Of a stretch of 12,558 nt of DNA, positions 9,401 through 12,558 are shown one piece after another. Position 1 is the first letter of the stretch. Each line of letters begins with the position of its first letter. Both the position numbers and the translations under genes were made by a program. The stretch lies in contig JAOXYC010185357.1 of the NCBI GenBank assembly GCA_028565715.1, positions 1 to 12,558 on the forward strand. Reading direction: 5' to 3'. This stretch comes from Phoronis pallida. Taxonomy: Eukaryota > Phoronida > Phoronidae. The notes beneath the pieces were generated by a model. The model was given only the letters and a program-made list of their open reading frames with translations, did no database searches and was not told the DNA's origin.

Positions 9401-10524
9401 TACGCAATAGCCTTCCTGAAACACAGAGAAGAAGAACTGCTGAGACAACCAGACTTCATGGCTCTGAATAATTACCTCAGAGATCTAGGTGAAGGGATGA
9501 AAAACATACACAGACTCTCACAGGTATTGCATGTATATTTTAATGTTTCCGGATGGGGACGGTTTTTGATCCATTTATCTCAGAAAACCTACCGTATCTC
9601 TCGACATTTTGAAACACCCCGAAATTAATTATTTTAGGAAATTTGACTGCTTGCCCAAAGTCCAGGGTAAACTTTTTATGGGTGTCCCAGTTGATGAACA
9701 TAAAACATTTCAATTCCAGAAAGGTACTCAATTATTAGCCCTTCCAAAAAAGACACTTGCGCAGTTGAGTGTCCCAAATGGTGAACACTCAAATATCAAA
9801 TTTTGGACCTTGCCCCAATTTCATGAGTACCAAAAAATCAATTCTTTAAATAATTTTAAGTGTCCTAATTTCGTGGGTGTCCCAAAATGGTGAGGACTGC
9901 ATTCAAAGTTAGAAAAATTCTGTCATCCTTAATGTGAATAGATTTTAACAACTTTCACAAAAAGTTGAAAGACTCGTAAACATAAAAACATTAAGAGCAT
10001 ACGAGACCACAGAGCTTATGACTGTGAAATGTGATTAATTTTATGATATTTTCAGATTGCATTCCATGGCCTCAATCCATTTCCAATGAAAAATATCCAA
10101 TCAAAGAGAGTCTTCCACAGTATTCAAGTCAAGGTACCACTAAAGTTGTTCATTTGCCTTTGCATTGAGATGAATGCATGTACTCTAGTGCCAATTAATT
10201 TTGTCCTTGGTAAAGCCACATTGCTTGGTTAGAAGGTCTGTATCGGCAGCTTTTTCAAACAAATTCCACCCCCTGAAAAAATACCTCATTGAAAATATCT
10301 ATTGACAAAATACATAAATATATGTCAATTTTTTTACAGAAACTTCCTCAAAGTGTTACGTTTTTGTTTGTTATTTTTTTTTCAAAAGAGTCAATTAATT
10401 AAAAAAGTCTTTGTAATATTTTTTACAGAAAGAGTTAGACGAGCTTGATGCAATTCGCCAGGAGTTTATAGAGAGTCATCAACGAACTACTATCGATGAT
10501 TACATAGGAAGTGATGATGACTGA
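360..10524 (+). CDS. TBC1D2: TBC1D2/Armus-like Rab GTPase-activating protein, 5'-partial, 14 exons
   Basis: Fourteen GT-AG exons (360-485, 1131-1338, 2350-2456, 3244-3329, 4369-4471, 4739-4853, 5734-5879, 6315-6426, 6951-7082, 8011-8148, 8813-8989, 9389-9523, 10056-10133, 10429-10524) join in one frame with no internal stop and give 585 residues. Residues about 1-175 are charged and heptad-rich (coiled coil), about 176-284 a linker, and about 285-490 a TBC domain opening with GIPHEYKEKVWN. The catalytic arginine is in IELDLLRTLP (residue 341) and the glutamine in YCQG (residue 378). NPFP and an acidic end (GSDDD) follow, as in TBC1D2 proteins. Vertebrate members have over 900 residues and an N-terminal PH domain, so roughly the first third is missing upstream. 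Known family role: GAP for Rab7 on endosomes and autophagosomes; vertebrate Armus is also a Rac1 effector. TBC1D2 and TBC1D2B cannot be told apart here, and an invertebrate copy may be co-orthologous to both. Confidence 0.93.
650..772. repeat. Foldback A: long hairpin element in intron 1
   Basis: Arms 659-697 and 719-757 are perfect 39-base inverted repeats around a 21-base loop. Outward they continue with one three-base indel through AGAATA/TATTCT to about 650 and 772. The loop side carries AGTT-GCCG-AACT (699-710), then GAAATGTC and TGTCATC. It is related to foldback B (see findings). No other element was recognised in the 645-base intron. Confidence 0.85.
1131..1338 (+). CDS. TBC1D2: TBC1D2-like exon b (coiled coil)
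   Basis: The acceptor is TTTTTCCTAG at 1121-1130 and the donor is AGG|GTACGA at 1339. It encodes 69 residues, starting ECQCQVQNLKDEVNVF, continuing with the helix AKDEMIVSLTNQVDSLE, then a Ser/Thr-rich stretch and VIDQLR. The exon ends at a codon boundary. The last bases with the donor, CAGCTGAGGGTA, recur exactly at 1592-1603 beyond foldback B. Confidence 0.88.
1378..1593. repeat. Foldback B: inverted-repeat element with duplicated arm
   Basis: The outer arms start TGAGTAGAATAGTTCA on each strand and continue through GGAAAGTTTAGTTTTGAT. Inside, a 43-base unit beginning CAGACGTTTCAGCCCAGCTA occurs at 1421-1463 and 1468-1510, and again inverted at about 1510-1550, so the second and third copies form a near-perfect palindrome centred at 1509. 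No open frame of note. It shares sequence with foldback A. Confidence 0.85.
1732..1796 (+). mobile_element. tRNA-derived SINE head
   Basis: The sequence is tRNA-like: A box TAGCTCAGTTGG (1740-1751), a GTAGAGCATCTGAC D-arm and anticodon region, and the B-box start GGTTCAA (1784-1790). It lacks an intact acceptor stem, so it is a SINE head and not a tRNA gene. A spurious frame over it (1715-1924) gives WIAQLVEHLTGNQG, the usual translation of tRNA SINE heads. Confidence 0.7.
1790..1948. repeat. Foldback C joined to the SINE head
   Basis: Arms 1790-1822 and 1916-1948 are perfect 33-base inverted repeats (inner end TTACCCGGG / CCCGGGTAA). They extend inward with small differences to 1836 and 1903 (CCATTCA / TGAATGG). 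The spacer of about 66 bases is unique. The left arm starts inside the SINE B box, but the right arm has no tRNA part. Confidence 0.8.
2350..2456 (+). CDS. TBC1D2: TBC1D2-like exon c (coiled coil)
   Basis: The acceptor is AATACAG|GAT and the donor AATGT|GTATGT at 2457. It encodes 35 residues starting DEVDAYRLQNKFMSKELLEL, then RRNDEEREKILN, a charged helix. The other possible donors at 2455 and 2461 would break the frame of the next exon, whose first base completes GTG (Val) across this intron. Confidence 0.88.
2615..2953. mobile_element. TTAA-flanked MITE (piggyBac-like, non-autonomous), 339 bases
   Basis: It is flanked by TTAA at 2611-2614 and 2954-2957. The terminal inverted repeats begin AGGCGTATATCGTTACTTAC (left) and AGGTGTACATCGCTACTTAC (right, minus strand) and stay similar for about 48 bases to ATTATTGAA/CTATTGAA. 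There is no coding frame. TTAA duplication is characteristic of piggyBac-superfamily elements. A second copy starts at 12490. Confidence 0.78.
3244..3329 (+). CDS. TBC1D2: TBC1D2-like exon d
   Basis: The acceptor is TTCAACAG and the donor GGG|GTAAGT at 3330. It encodes RCTTLEAKFYQTHSKYLLLL followed by NELHTPRR. The EAK..Q..SKYL.LLNEL pattern is a recognisable TBC1D2-family segment at the end of the coiled coil. The last G joins AA of the next exon to make GAA. Confidence 0.92.
3528..3595 (+). mobile_element. tRNA-like SINE head fragment
   Basis: GTGGGTTAGCTTAGTGGTAT contains an A box (TTAGCTTAGTGG, 3540-3551) followed by GTATCTGACAAC. No B box is seen before the LINE sequence starts near 3600. 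Probably a truncated SINE. Confidence 0.4.
3596..4068 (-). mobile_element. 5'-truncated LINE: reverse transcriptase C-terminus and 3'UTR
   Basis: On the minus strand, 4068-3781 encodes a C-terminal reverse-transcriptase tail: KPRIETGRRNN, then ERICQICNSGEIETENHFLL and RCPVLSDLR. The C-x2-C-x11-H-x4-C spacing and ETGR..N context are typical of non-LTR retrotransposon RT ends. A stop lies in frame just upstream of 4068, so the 5' part is missing or broken. The minus-strand stop at 3783-3781 is followed by a 3'UTR with tandem units and an ATAA-rich end near 3600. Pseudogenic intronic insertion; clade uncertain. Confidence 0.78.
3649..3782. repeat. 54-base tandem repeat in the LINE 3' end
   Basis: Two 54-base units (3675-3728 and 3729-3782) each begin ACATTTAACATTTAATTACA and end in CTAACTAATACGTT plus a few bases. 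A partial unit precedes them at 3649-3674. The units differ at a few positions. The LINE stop codon falls at the edge of the last unit. Confidence 0.8.
4369..4471 (+). CDS. TBC1D2: TBC1D2-like exon e (linker)
   Basis: The acceptor is CTATTTGCAG and the donor AAG|GTGAGT at 4472. It encodes an acidic linker starting GDDVTTQELVSTLLQDAMES and ending VGVASL. The LLQDA motif occurs at the same place in vertebrate TBC1D2 proteins. Phase agrees on both sides. Confidence 0.88.
4739..4853 (+). CDS. TBC1D2: TBC1D2-like exon f (linker)
   Basis: The acceptor is TATATTCCAG and the donor CAG|GTTTGT at 4854. It encodes NSEYDTYGFQRVPRDADEII and a short helix ending ITTKMQ. The YDTYGF..VP stretch matches the family's conserved segment just before the TBC domain. 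Confidence 0.92.
5059..5456. mobile_element. MITE with about 55-base terminal inverted repeats
   Basis: The left end ATAATACTCAACATCCGACT and the minus-strand right end ATAATACTCAACATTCGACT are alike, and similarity continues through CACTCTAGCGAAAGGAGA to GCGCG. The interior has no intact transposase. Ends sit in TA-rich sequence, so a TA duplication (Tc1/mariner-like) is possible but ambiguous. The frames at 5078-5269 (minus) and 5251-5436 (plus) are only the repeat ends translated. Confidence 0.82.
5485..5570 (-). mobile_element. Decayed tRNA-derived SINE
   Basis: On the minus strand, a B-box-like GGGGTTGATTCC (5519-5508) follows a degraded A-box region (CTATGGTTTAAGAGCAC) and is followed by GGTTATGATTTTT. 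The same order and tail occur in the SINE at 6641-6783, so both are probably one family. Confidence 0.5.
5734..5879 (+). CDS. TBC1D2: TBC1D2-like exon g (start of TBC domain)
   Basis: The acceptor is TTTTACACAG and the donor AT|GTAAGA at 5880. It encodes 48 residues including VRWENFFVKNGARDL, SPELKNLVRLGIPHEYKEKV and the conserved Trp of the first TBC helix. The open frame continues upstream to an ATG at 5677, but the splice acceptor separates the real exon from that intronic run. Confidence 0.96.
5880..6314 (+). other. Intron 7, nothing recognised
   Basis: A 435-base AT-rich intron between exons g and h. I see no repeat, tRNA-like box, palindrome or coding frame in it. Confidence 0.6.
6315..6426 (+). 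CDS. TBC1D2: TBC1D2-like exon h (TBC domain)
   Basis: The acceptor is GTTATTACAG and the donor CAA|GTGAGT at 6427. Its first base completes ATG (Met) with the previous exon. It encodes CLSFWVGQRRQEKGPDYYAN, then LVAATQGTTKFNPAAKQ, the segment between the first TBC helix and the arginine finger. The exon ends on a codon boundary. Confidence 0.94.
6641..6783 (-). mobile_element. tRNA-derived SINE flanked by inverted AAAGCRCCTT
   Basis: On the minus strand, A box TAGCTTAGCGGT (6752-6741) and B box GGGTTCTATTCCC (6708-6696) sit at tRNA-like spacing with GTAAGAGCATC between. The module is bracketed by TATAAAGCACCTT (6641-6653, plus) and TAAAGCGCCTTG (6781-6770, minus), giving short terminal inverted repeats. 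The tail CAGTTACGATGATTTTTCTG resembles the 5485-5570 copy. It lies in intron 8. Confidence 0.68.
6951..7082 (+). CDS. TBC1D2: TBC1D2-like exon i (arginine and glutamine fingers)
   Basis: The acceptor is TTATTTTCAG and the donor CAG|GTAAAA at 7083. It encodes 44 residues: IELDLLRTLPTNKHYM at the start, KLRRVLLAFSHYNPAIQYCQ at the end. The IxxDxxR arginine (codon 6969-6971) and the YCQ glutamine (codon 7080-7082) are the dual catalytic fingers of TBC GAPs, so the enzyme is predicted to be active. Confidence 0.97.
7257..7480 (+). mobile_element. tRNA-derived SINE
   Basis: The head at 7261-7330 has A box TGGTCGAATGG (7267-7277), GTTAGCGCACAGGACTGCGA, and B box GGGTTTGATTCC (7309-7320), ending GGGGCACC. 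A roughly 150-base unrelated body ends in an AT-rich tail near 7480. The head is not a plausible working tRNA because the stems are poor. It lies in intron 9. Confidence 0.68.
7511..7960 (-). pseudogene. Penelope-like retroelement 3' fragment (GIY-YIG endonuclease), frameshifted
   Basis: On the minus strand, 7842-7657 reads GEHFNGPGHSLIDLRVLGVS, then RKKRKVSFILRFGTH and GFNRDIGF, the pattern I know from the C-terminal end of GIY-YIG endonucleases in Penelope-like elements (HFN..GHS..D and a final GT....G.N). Upstream, in another frame, is VRTSVKFNQHYTKMNGHRQT, which fits the middle of the same domain, so at least one frameshift lies near 7850. A further shift near 7920 seems likely, since SYVFGC is in a third frame. 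Past the stop, about 7545-7511 resembles a decayed hammerhead. Decayed intronic insertion. No full element or reverse transcriptase is present. Confidence 0.62.
8011..8148 (+). CDS. TBC1D2: TBC1D2-like exon j (TBC core)
   Basis: The acceptor is AATATTATAG and the donor CAG|GTGCGT at 8149. It encodes GMNRVAALALLFLKEEETFW, then CLVAIIEHILPPDYYSTTLL and AAQADQ. The leading Gly completes the YCQG motif across the intron. Confidence 0.97.
8149..8812 (+). other. Intron 10, no gene recognised
   Basis: A 664-base intron. Only a short hairpin AGGGTAT-TCTT-ATACCCT (about 8437-8454) stands out. The open frames at 8014-8301 and 8708-8995 are exons j and k with intronic run-on; the minus frame at 8267-8503 has no recognisable features. 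Confidence 0.6.
8813..8989 (+). CDS. TBC1D2: TBC1D2-like exon k (TBC core)
   Basis: The acceptor is TTTTAATGCAG and the donor AAG|GTATAA at 8990. It encodes RVLKELVAEKLPRLHNHLET, then FTFNWFLTIFVDNIPP and IIRIWDVFLYEGSK. The FNWFL and IWDVFLYEG motifs are conserved late TBC helices. Confidence 0.97.
8990..9388 (+). other. Intron 11, no gene recognised
   Basis: A 399-base AT-rich intron. A short imperfect palindrome occurs at about 9095-9125 (GCAAAATTAACCTAGA facing TTCTATGTTAATTTGC). No mobile element was recognised. Confidence 0.6.
9389..9523 (+). CDS. TBC1D2: TBC1D2-like exon l (end of TBC domain)
   Basis: The acceptor is TTATTTTAG and the donor CAG|GTATTG at 9524. It encodes VLFRYAIAFLKHREEELLRQ, then LNNYLRDLGEGM and IHRLSQ. 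This is the terminal TBC helix and the helix after it. Confidence 0.96.
9524..10055 (+). other. Intron 12 with a recurring GGTGTCCCA motif
   Basis: Within 9600-9895 the ten-base motif GGGTGTCCCA or GAGTGTCCCA occurs at 9680, 9767 and 9875, the last two followed by AAATGGTGA or AAAATGGTGA, with a weaker AAGTGTCCTA near 9859. An open frame of 94 codons (9609-9893) covers this stretch but has no splice support or known domain. Probably an old, diverged repeat. Confidence 0.45.
10056..10133 (+). CDS. TBC1D2: TBC1D2-like exon m
   Basis: The acceptor is TGATATTTTCAG and the donor AAG|GTACCA at 10134. It encodes IAFHGLNPFPMKNIQSKRVF and HSIQVK. The LNPFP motif followed by a basic stretch is the family's post-TBC signature. 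Confidence 0.95.
10134..10428 (+). other. Intron 13, nothing recognised
   Basis: A 295-base AT-rich intron with a T-rich 3' half before the acceptor. I see no repeat or coding frame. Confidence 0.6.
10429..10524 (+). CDS. TBC1D2: TBC1D2-like terminal exon with stop
   Basis: The acceptor is TATTTTTTACAG. It encodes KELDELDAIRQEFIESHQRT and TIDDYIGSDDD, then TGA at 10522-10524. A helix followed by an acidic C-terminus matches the end of vertebrate TBC1D2 proteins. The last 66 coding bases plus three more are repeated twice downstream (see the tandem repeat). Confidence 0.95.
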   Translation, partial: KELDELDAIRQEFIESHQRTTIDDYIGSDDD

Positions 10525-10664
10525 ATCCAGGAGTTTATAGAGAGTCGATCAACTAATGACTATCGATGATTACATAGGAAGTGATGATGACTGAATCCAG
10601 GAGTTTATAGAGTCATCAACGAACGACTATCGATGATTACATAGGAAGTGATGATGACTAAATC
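10459..10664 (+). repeat. Threefold tandem repeat of the gene's last codons and stop
   Basis: Units 10459-10527 (69 bases), 10528-10597 (70) and 10598-10664 (67) each begin CAGGAGTTTATAGAG and end in GAAGTGATGATGACT plus a stop and ATC. Unit 1 is coding. Unit 2 has a one-base insertion (AGTCGATC) and several changes. Unit 3 lacks two bases (GAGTC for GAGAGTC) and has TAA instead of TGA. Units 2 and 3 lie in the 3'UTR. Confidence 0.95.
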
Positions 10665-10725
10665 CATGTGTCTAGAGTGACTTCAAATGTGCATAAATTG
10701 ATTGAGTCTTCTATGACATAACACC

Positions 10726-11084
10726 CAAGAAGGGATGTGTCACTGCGGAGTGAGCTGTGTCGGATCTTTCAGCTTTCAATAGATGGCACGCAATGTCCTC
10801 TATTTCAATCTGATTGGCCGAGACTACAAATTTCAACTAAAGCGCCTCCAATTGTTGTTGGAATAACTACTCAAACGGGGCACAGCTCGCGGCCAAAGGG
10901 GATATATCCATTCATTATGAATTAACTAATTTAAAGATCAACGATTGTAATGAAACTTTCAGATTGATTAAAAAAGCCCTCGAACTCTAATTTAATACTA
11001 AAACACCCAAGAGTTTTGCTTTATTTTAAGAAGTATTGTCAAGTTTAGCTTAGTGCTGCAGGCTCAGTGACGCATCCCTTCTTG
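10726..11084. mobile_element. MITE-like element in the TBC1D2-like 3'UTR
   Basis: The 20-base terminal inverted repeats CAAGAAGGGATGYGTCACTG occur at 10726-10745 and, on the minus strand, 11084-11065, differing at one base. ACC flanks both ends (10723-10725, 11085-11087) and may be a 3-base target duplication. Shorter inner inverted repeats (GAGCTGTGTC / GGCACAGCTC) lie at about 10752 and 10880. No transposase. Superfamily not assigned. Confidence 0.6.
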
Positions 11085-11559
11085 ACCGATACCTGGTATT
11101 ATTTTGAAGGAAGAATTGAATTGAGTAAACATTTATTATACCGCACGAAATATATTTCAAATGTACTAGACAAGTAAGGGAGCCACCATTCCTTATGAGG
11201 GGGAAGTGTTTGAAGTCCGTCTCCCAAGCAAAATAATTAAGAATACAGGTCATTCCAAAAGGAGAATGTTCATCTTTTCAAAATTTAATTTAATTATGTT
11301 TTGATTTTAGAACTTCAGGATGGTCAAATTTAAAAAATCAAGTTTTTTATTAATGCATAATTATGTATTTTCTGTGGTTTTAACTATATGCTAAGCTGAA
11401 TGAAAAATCAATCATGTATCCTGAATGACACTTCTCCGGTGTACGATCTTGGTATATGAATTAAGAAAAACACATATGCTACAATGCAGATCCTTTTTTC
11501 CATTTGTAAATTGCATCATAATGTACAGTTATGCAAATATTTAAGAATATATTACATCA

Positions 11560-11565
11560 AATAAA
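11560..11565 (+). terminator. TBC1D2: Candidate poly(A) signal of the TBC1D2-like gene
   Basis: AATAAA lies about 1,040 bases after the stop, followed by T/GT-rich sequence (TTGGTACTTTTTTGTAC) suited to a downstream element. An earlier ATTAAA near 10967 is an alternative, so the true 3' end is uncertain. Confidence 0.5.
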
Positions 11566-11568
11566 ACA

Positions 11569-11574
11569 TTTATT
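11569..11574 (-). terminator. Candidate poly(A) signal of the minus-strand gene
   Basis: AATAAA on the minus strand (TTTATT on plus) lies 87 bases beyond the minus-strand stop at 11661. It sits three bases from the plus-strand AATAAA, so the two genes may share one bidirectional end region. Confidence 0.45.
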
Positions 11575-11660
11575 TAGTTAATTTTGATAACATTTTTTCT
11601 AATTTTTAAATTCAAACTGTTGGTACTTTTTTGTACTTTTTTTCTTTTGTCAAATTATTG

Positions 11661-11948
11661 CTAAAACAAAAACAAATCATGACAAAATGATGTCTCCATT
11701 CTATATTTTTGAAAGTTCTGGACTATTTTCCTCAACATTCTGGCTGTTCCATTCAGTCTAAATACACCCTCCGTAGCATCGGCACCTCCTGTAGCGATCA
11801 AACTCCCAGTTGTTACAGCGCATGTTGCGACACTTTGTTCTGCAATCGGACCACGTTGTTGCAAAGGTAATTCTATATCGTTTAGGAATACCCGAGTTAA
11901 TGCCTCCTTTGCCAAATAGACTCCTATGGATCCCACCCTCAAATAATG
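11661..11948 (-). CDS. RhoGAP-like terminal exon (96 codons with stop)
   Basis: The minus-strand acceptor is GTTCTTCACTTTGCAG, a strong polypyrimidine tract ending at 11949. The open frame upstream of it (to 11966) is intronic. The coding character looks real: the segment has mixed composition with many Ala, Gly and Thr residues, unlike the AT-rich noise around it. I saw no convincing donor before the stop. Confidence 0.6.
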   Translation of the reverse strand, partial: HYLRVGSIGVYLAKEALTRVFLNDIELPLQQRGPIAEQSVATCAVTTGSLIATGGADATEGVFRLNGTARMLRKIVQNFQKYRMETSFCHDLFLF

Positions 11949-12430
11949 CTGCAAAGTGAAGAACAAATGAAAATTTTATACATAATCACGGATATTGTAA
12001 ACGTTTACAATATCCGTGACATAATGTAGCTGAGTTTCTTAATGGTGGAACATTCTTGTACTGTAATCACATGTATTGACTGCATTGTTATACAATTTGA
12101 ATAAATTTATTTTTCATTTATTCAGTCAAATTTTGACAACTTCACAGATGGCACAATTTCTTTTCCACATTTTCTTGTGTTTCTGCGATTTCAAAGTTGA
12201 ATCATTTGCATTGCTAATTCGCGATGTATCCAAAGAAAAGATTTTTCGTTATATAAAATCGCTATTTTCTGGATGATTAATTTTTAATACCATGTAAAAA
12301 TACGGCATTCGTGTCTAAAAAGAATTATTCACCGAATTTAAAATTGAAATAAACTTCATCAAATGAAAAATTCTGATCACATAAACGATAGAGAATAACT
12401 TACATCTTTCTTCTCTTTCCGGTCTTGCTT
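11661..12430 (-). CDS. 3' part of a RhoGAP-like gene, at least two exons, 5'-partial
   Basis: Exons at 12430-12404 and 11948-11661 join in phase across a 455-base intron and give KQDRKEKKD followed by HYLRVGSIGVYLAKEALTRV. The later GPIAEQSVATCAVTTGSLIA and GVFRLNGTARMLRKIVQNFQ resemble the first part of a RhoGAP domain, where EGIFR.SG carries the catalytic arginine (here the R of GVFRLNG). RhoGAPs stimulate GTP hydrolysis by Rho-family GTPases. The frame ends 29 residues after that Arg, at TAG 11663-11661, so over half of the usual domain is missing. It may be an alternative 3' end, a gene whose domain has decayed, or a different protein. The gene is convergent with the TBC1D2-like gene, and the rest lies beyond 12430. 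Confidence 0.5.
11986..12019. repeat. Perfect 34-base palindrome
   Basis: TCACGGATATTGTAAAC and its exact complement GTTTACAATATCCGTGA meet with no spacer. It lies in the intron of the minus-strand gene, 38 bases from the terminal exon. Flanks ATAA/CATAAT do not extend the pairing far. Confidence 0.95.
12404..12430 (-). CDS. Small Lys-rich exon of the RhoGAP-like gene
   Basis: The minus-strand acceptor is GACACTTTCAG and the donor GAT|GTAAGT, a consensus site. The exon encodes KQDRKEKKD and joins the terminal exon in phase 0. Another acceptor, TCCTTACAG, would extend it to 12442 and place TGA in that same frame, so the shorter form is preferred. At 27 bases it is a micro-exon, which lowers confidence. 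Confidence 0.5.
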
Positions 12431-12489
12431 CTGAAAGTGTCACTGTAAGGACAAATTAAAAGATGTTCAAACATCTAATTTTTTCTTAA

Positions 12490-12558
12490 AGGTGTACATC
12501 GCTACTTACGAATGTGAAATTATCAACTATTGAATGAGGTCAATTACGTTGGAATTTT
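12490..12558. mobile_element. Second copy of the TTAA MITE, cut by window edge
   Basis: It is preceded by TTAA at 12486-12489. All 69 bases read here match the minus strand of the 2615-2953 element from its right end (AGGTGTACATCGCTACTTAC onward) without a visible difference. It lies upstream of the small minus-strand exon, so it is probably intronic. Confidence 0.85.

Noticed and set aside
9540-9893. Overlapping plus and minus frames in intron 12
   Set aside because: No splice support, no recognisable family, and repeated motifs account for the open frame.
12076-12276. 66-residue Phe-rich plus frame
   Set aside because: It lies in the intron of the minus-strand gene, with AT-rich composition and no domain; on the minus strand I also found no exon with good sites.
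1-12558. CRISPR array, operon or prophage
   Set aside because: No regularly spaced short repeats, no bacterial-style gene packing, and clear spliceosomal introns throughout.

Overview
The window is nuclear DNA from an animal, most likely an invertebrate. It is AT-rich, its genes are split by GT-AG introns of about 300 to 1,040 bases, and the introns hold tRNA-derived SINEs, MITEs, a LINE tail and a Penelope-like remnant. I cannot name the species.

The main gene lies on the plus strand. Fourteen exons between 360 and 10524 join in one continuous frame into the last 585 residues of a TBC1D2/Armus-type Rab GTPase-activating protein: a coiled-coil region, a linker, a complete TBC domain with both catalytic fingers, and an acidic C-terminus. 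The 5' exons, which in this family encode a PH domain, lie before the window. All exon phases agree. This rests on reading the sequence and on family knowledge; no search was run.

On the minus strand, converging on the main gene, is the 3' part of a second gene (two exons, 12404-12430 and 11661-11948). It resembles the start of a RhoGAP domain but stops soon after the presumed arginine finger. Candidate poly(A) signals of the two genes lie within 15 bases of each other at 11560-11574.

Introns and 3' flank, in order: a tRNA-Met-like SINE (1-110, minus); foldback A (650-772); foldback B of the same family (1378-1593); a tRNA-like SINE head abutting foldback C (1732-1948); a TTAA-flanked MITE (2615-2953) with a second copy running off the window end (12490-12558); a tRNA-like fragment and the 3' end of a LINE (3528-4068); a MITE with long terminal inverted repeats (5059-5456) and a decayed SINE (5485-5570); another SINE (6641-6783, minus); a SINE (7257-7480) and a frameshifted GIY-YIG/Penelope-like fragment (about 7511-7960, minus). 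After the stop codon the end of the last exon is repeated twice more in tandem, followed by a MITE-like element (10726-11084).

The least ordinary signals are foldbacks A and B, which share a hairpin followed by GAAAYGTCTGTCATC, a layout like the 3' half of a hammerhead ribozyme, and the triplicated gene end. I see no new multi-gene system.
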